Part shown: piece by piece, positions 5,118 through 6,041 of the stretch
Position numbering within the stretch: the first letter of the stretch is position 1
Layout: the number at the start of each line of letters is the position of its first letter
NCBI GenBank assembly: GCA_000434295.1
Contig: HF994930.1
Location: 1 to 6,041 of the forward strand
Direction: 5' to 3'
DNA: 6,041 bases
Origin: Acetobacter sp. CAG:977
GTDB taxonomy: Bacteria > Pseudomonadota > Alphaproteobacteria > CAAGCB01 > CAG-977
The notes under the pieces: generated by a model
Seen by the model: the letters and a program-made list of their open reading frames with translations, nothing else
What the model was told of the DNA's origin: nothing
The model's database searches: none
Translations under genes and position numbers: made by a program

Positions 5118-6041
5118 TTATGCTGCCAACGCTTCAAATCCGTTTGCGGCTTTCGTATCGTCGGACAACAATGTTTGATCCCCGAACAGTTCGTTTCCGT
5201 CGTCAATTTGTCCGTTGTTATTTAAATCACGGACCAGTATCCCGTCATTTTCAGACACCCATCCGCTTTTTTCCGCAAAACCGTTCCCGTCATGGTCAAA
5301 ATATACGCCATCATTTACCGATACCGTTTCCACCCCGTTTCCGTCCAAATCCAAAATTAACGGCGAGCGCGTTGTTTCCGCCATTATATTTTGTCGTTTT
5401 AAGACCTGTCTTAAATTTTGTTCTCCGTCATACGTACTTTCCCAACCGAACAAATCTCTAACGGCGCTAATTATCCGATCTTTATGTTCGTTAAATATTG
5501 CTCCGCCGATTTCCGAAGCGGCGATTGCTCCCAAAATCCCTGATAAAAACAAAGTTCCGCCAAAAATGACGGGATTAGTAACCGACAAACACGTCAACAC
5601 CTTAATCGCCGCAGAAACCGACAAGGCACCGCCCGCAGCCCCCGAAAATTCGGACACGAAGAAATCGGAAACAATTTCTATCGCTCCGTCCATATCGTCG
5701 TCTTCTACCGCCGCCTTTGCCATAGAAGCTACCGTTGTCAGCCCCAGAGCAATGCCCACCATCCCTAATCTGTTCAATATTTTTTGCAAAGTTGGGGATG
5801 AATATAAATGCGTTGCATCTTTCAAAATTTTTTCCACACGCTTGGCGGTAACAGGATCCAACGTATAATCCGTACCCCCGAACAATCCCTTTAAAAAATT
5901 CTCTTTTGGAAGACCGTTAGCCGTGTGTATATTAACATTTTCAATTATTACGGGTAATTCAGTTTGAATAAAAACACTGTTACGGCGCAAATTCGGGCCT
6001 AATTCCACCCGAATTTCGCCCGCCGTTGCTTCGGCAAAACG
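5118..6041 (-). CDS. RTX-type protein, C-terminal part, truncated inside an FrpC-like module (5' end beyond window)
   Basis: The frame is open from the right edge (RFAEATAGEIRV...) to TAA at 5118-5120, giving 307 residues; the true start lies outside the window. An in-frame GTG at 6008 is probably internal, because the frame continues upstream of it. Residues about 92-111 and 133-183 are hydrophobic and rich in Gly and Ala (for example FSGAAGGALSVSAAIKVL), as seen in membrane-active regions. From residue 221 the protein enters the FrpC-like calcium-binding module AETTRSPLILDLDGNG and matches the RTX gene to the left in 85 of 86 residues. It then ends after EALA plus one Ala, whereas the intact module continues DLDTNQDG. 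The rest of the module, the RTX blocks and any type I secretion signal are therefore missing. It may be the stranded front of a formerly longer RTX gene or a functional short form. Composition resembles the RTX gene rather than the AT-rich genes between them. Confidence 0.85.
   Translation of the reverse strand, partial: RFAEATAGEIRVELGPNLRRNSVFIQTELPVIIENVNIHTANGLPKENFLKGLFGGTDYTLDPVTAKRVEKILKDATHLYSSPTLQKILNRLGMVGIALGLTTVASMAKAAVEDDDMDGAIEIVSDFFVSEFSGAAGGALSVSAAIKVLTCLSVTNPVIFGGTLFLSGILGAIAASEIGGAIFNEHKDRIISAVRDLFGWESTYDGEQNLRQVLKRQNIMAETTRSPLILDLDGNGVETVSVNDGVYFDHDGNGFAEKSGWVSENDGILVRDLNNNGQIDDGNELFGDQTLLSDDTKAANGFEALAA
5125..5382 (-). repeat. 258-bp direct repeat, right copy (end of the truncated gene)
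   Basis: This is the second copy of the repeat, in the same orientation and same reading frame as 3581-3838. It forms the last 86 residues but one of the upstream gene. At its downstream end one extra Ala codon and a TAA stop follow at once, where AT-rich DNA begins. The coincidence of repeat end, stop codon and composition change marks a recombination junction. Confidence 0.95.

Larger units (their letters stand above)
3839..5124. other. AT-rich island between the direct repeats, probably a horizontally acquired cassette
   Basis: The DNA between the two repeat copies is visibly richer in A+T than either side. Sampled 60-base lines give 15 G/C (4141-4200) and 14 G/C (4741-4800), against 30 (3541-3600) and 28 (5641-5700) outside. 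The island holds the two membrane-protein genes and the first 156 codons of the RTX gene. No transposase, integrase, terminal inverted repeats or tRNA was found, so homologous recombination through the repeats is more likely than transposition. The origin of the cassette is an inference. Confidence 0.7.

Noticed and set aside
3839..5124. Transposon or insertion sequence between the direct repeats
   Set aside because: No transposase or integrase gene, no terminal inverted repeats; the flanking repeats are long coding segments, unlike short target-site duplications.
5215..5868. 217-codon plus-strand open frame opposite the truncated gene
   Set aside because: The minus-strand frame contains a recognisable calcium-binding module and hydrophobic segments; the plus frame has unnatural Ser/Pro/Lys-rich composition and no recognisable feature.
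6006..6008. GTG at 6008 as the true start of the right-hand gene
   Set aside because: The frame stays open to the window edge, and no ribosome binding site precedes the GTG; it is read here as an internal Val.

Overview
The window is a leftward-reading (minus-strand) RTX locus. It holds four protein genes, all on the minus strand: two large ones that run off opposite window edges and two small membrane-protein genes between them. No RNA gene, insertion sequence, CRISPR array or convincing terminator was seen. The organism is probably a Gram-negative, pseudomonadotan-type bacterium. RTX nonapeptides with an FrpC-like self-processing-type module are typical of type I-secreted proteins of such bacteria. 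GC content is moderate in the RTX DNA (about 50% where counted). No species can be named.

Region by region, in transcription order (right to left). Positions 6041-5118 hold the 3' end of an RTX-type gene: a mixed helical, Gly/Ala-rich hydrophobic stretch, then only the first 86 residues of an FrpC-like calcium-binding module, then an abrupt stop. Positions 5117-5037 are an 81-base AT-rich spacer with a candidate promoter. Positions 5036-4713 and 4710-4321 encode two small, very AT-rich integral membrane proteins of 107 and 129 residues, separated by two bases. Positions 4305-1 hold a 1435-codon RTX gene that continues past the left edge. It has an unrecognised AT-rich N-terminal domain (residues 1-156), a complete FrpC-like module (about 157-345), an FrpC-like helical region (about 346-570), then six blocks of GGxGxDxUx nonapeptides separated by five HCBP-related-like linkers.

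The most striking structure is a 258-bp direct repeat (3581-3838 and 5125-5382, 6 mismatches by hand count, 5 of them silent). It is the only shared part of the two large genes and precisely brackets the AT-rich island (3839-5124). The island carries the alternative N-terminus of the RTX gene and both membrane-protein genes. Both repeat copies are in the same reading frame, so deletion of one 1544-bp unit would join the upstream N-terminal part to the complete RTX tail in frame. This looks like an RTX gene split by insertion or recombination of a cassette that swaps the N-terminal payload and brings two possible partner or immunity proteins, by analogy with polymorphic-toxin cassette exchange. 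The geometry is seen directly; the function is inference.
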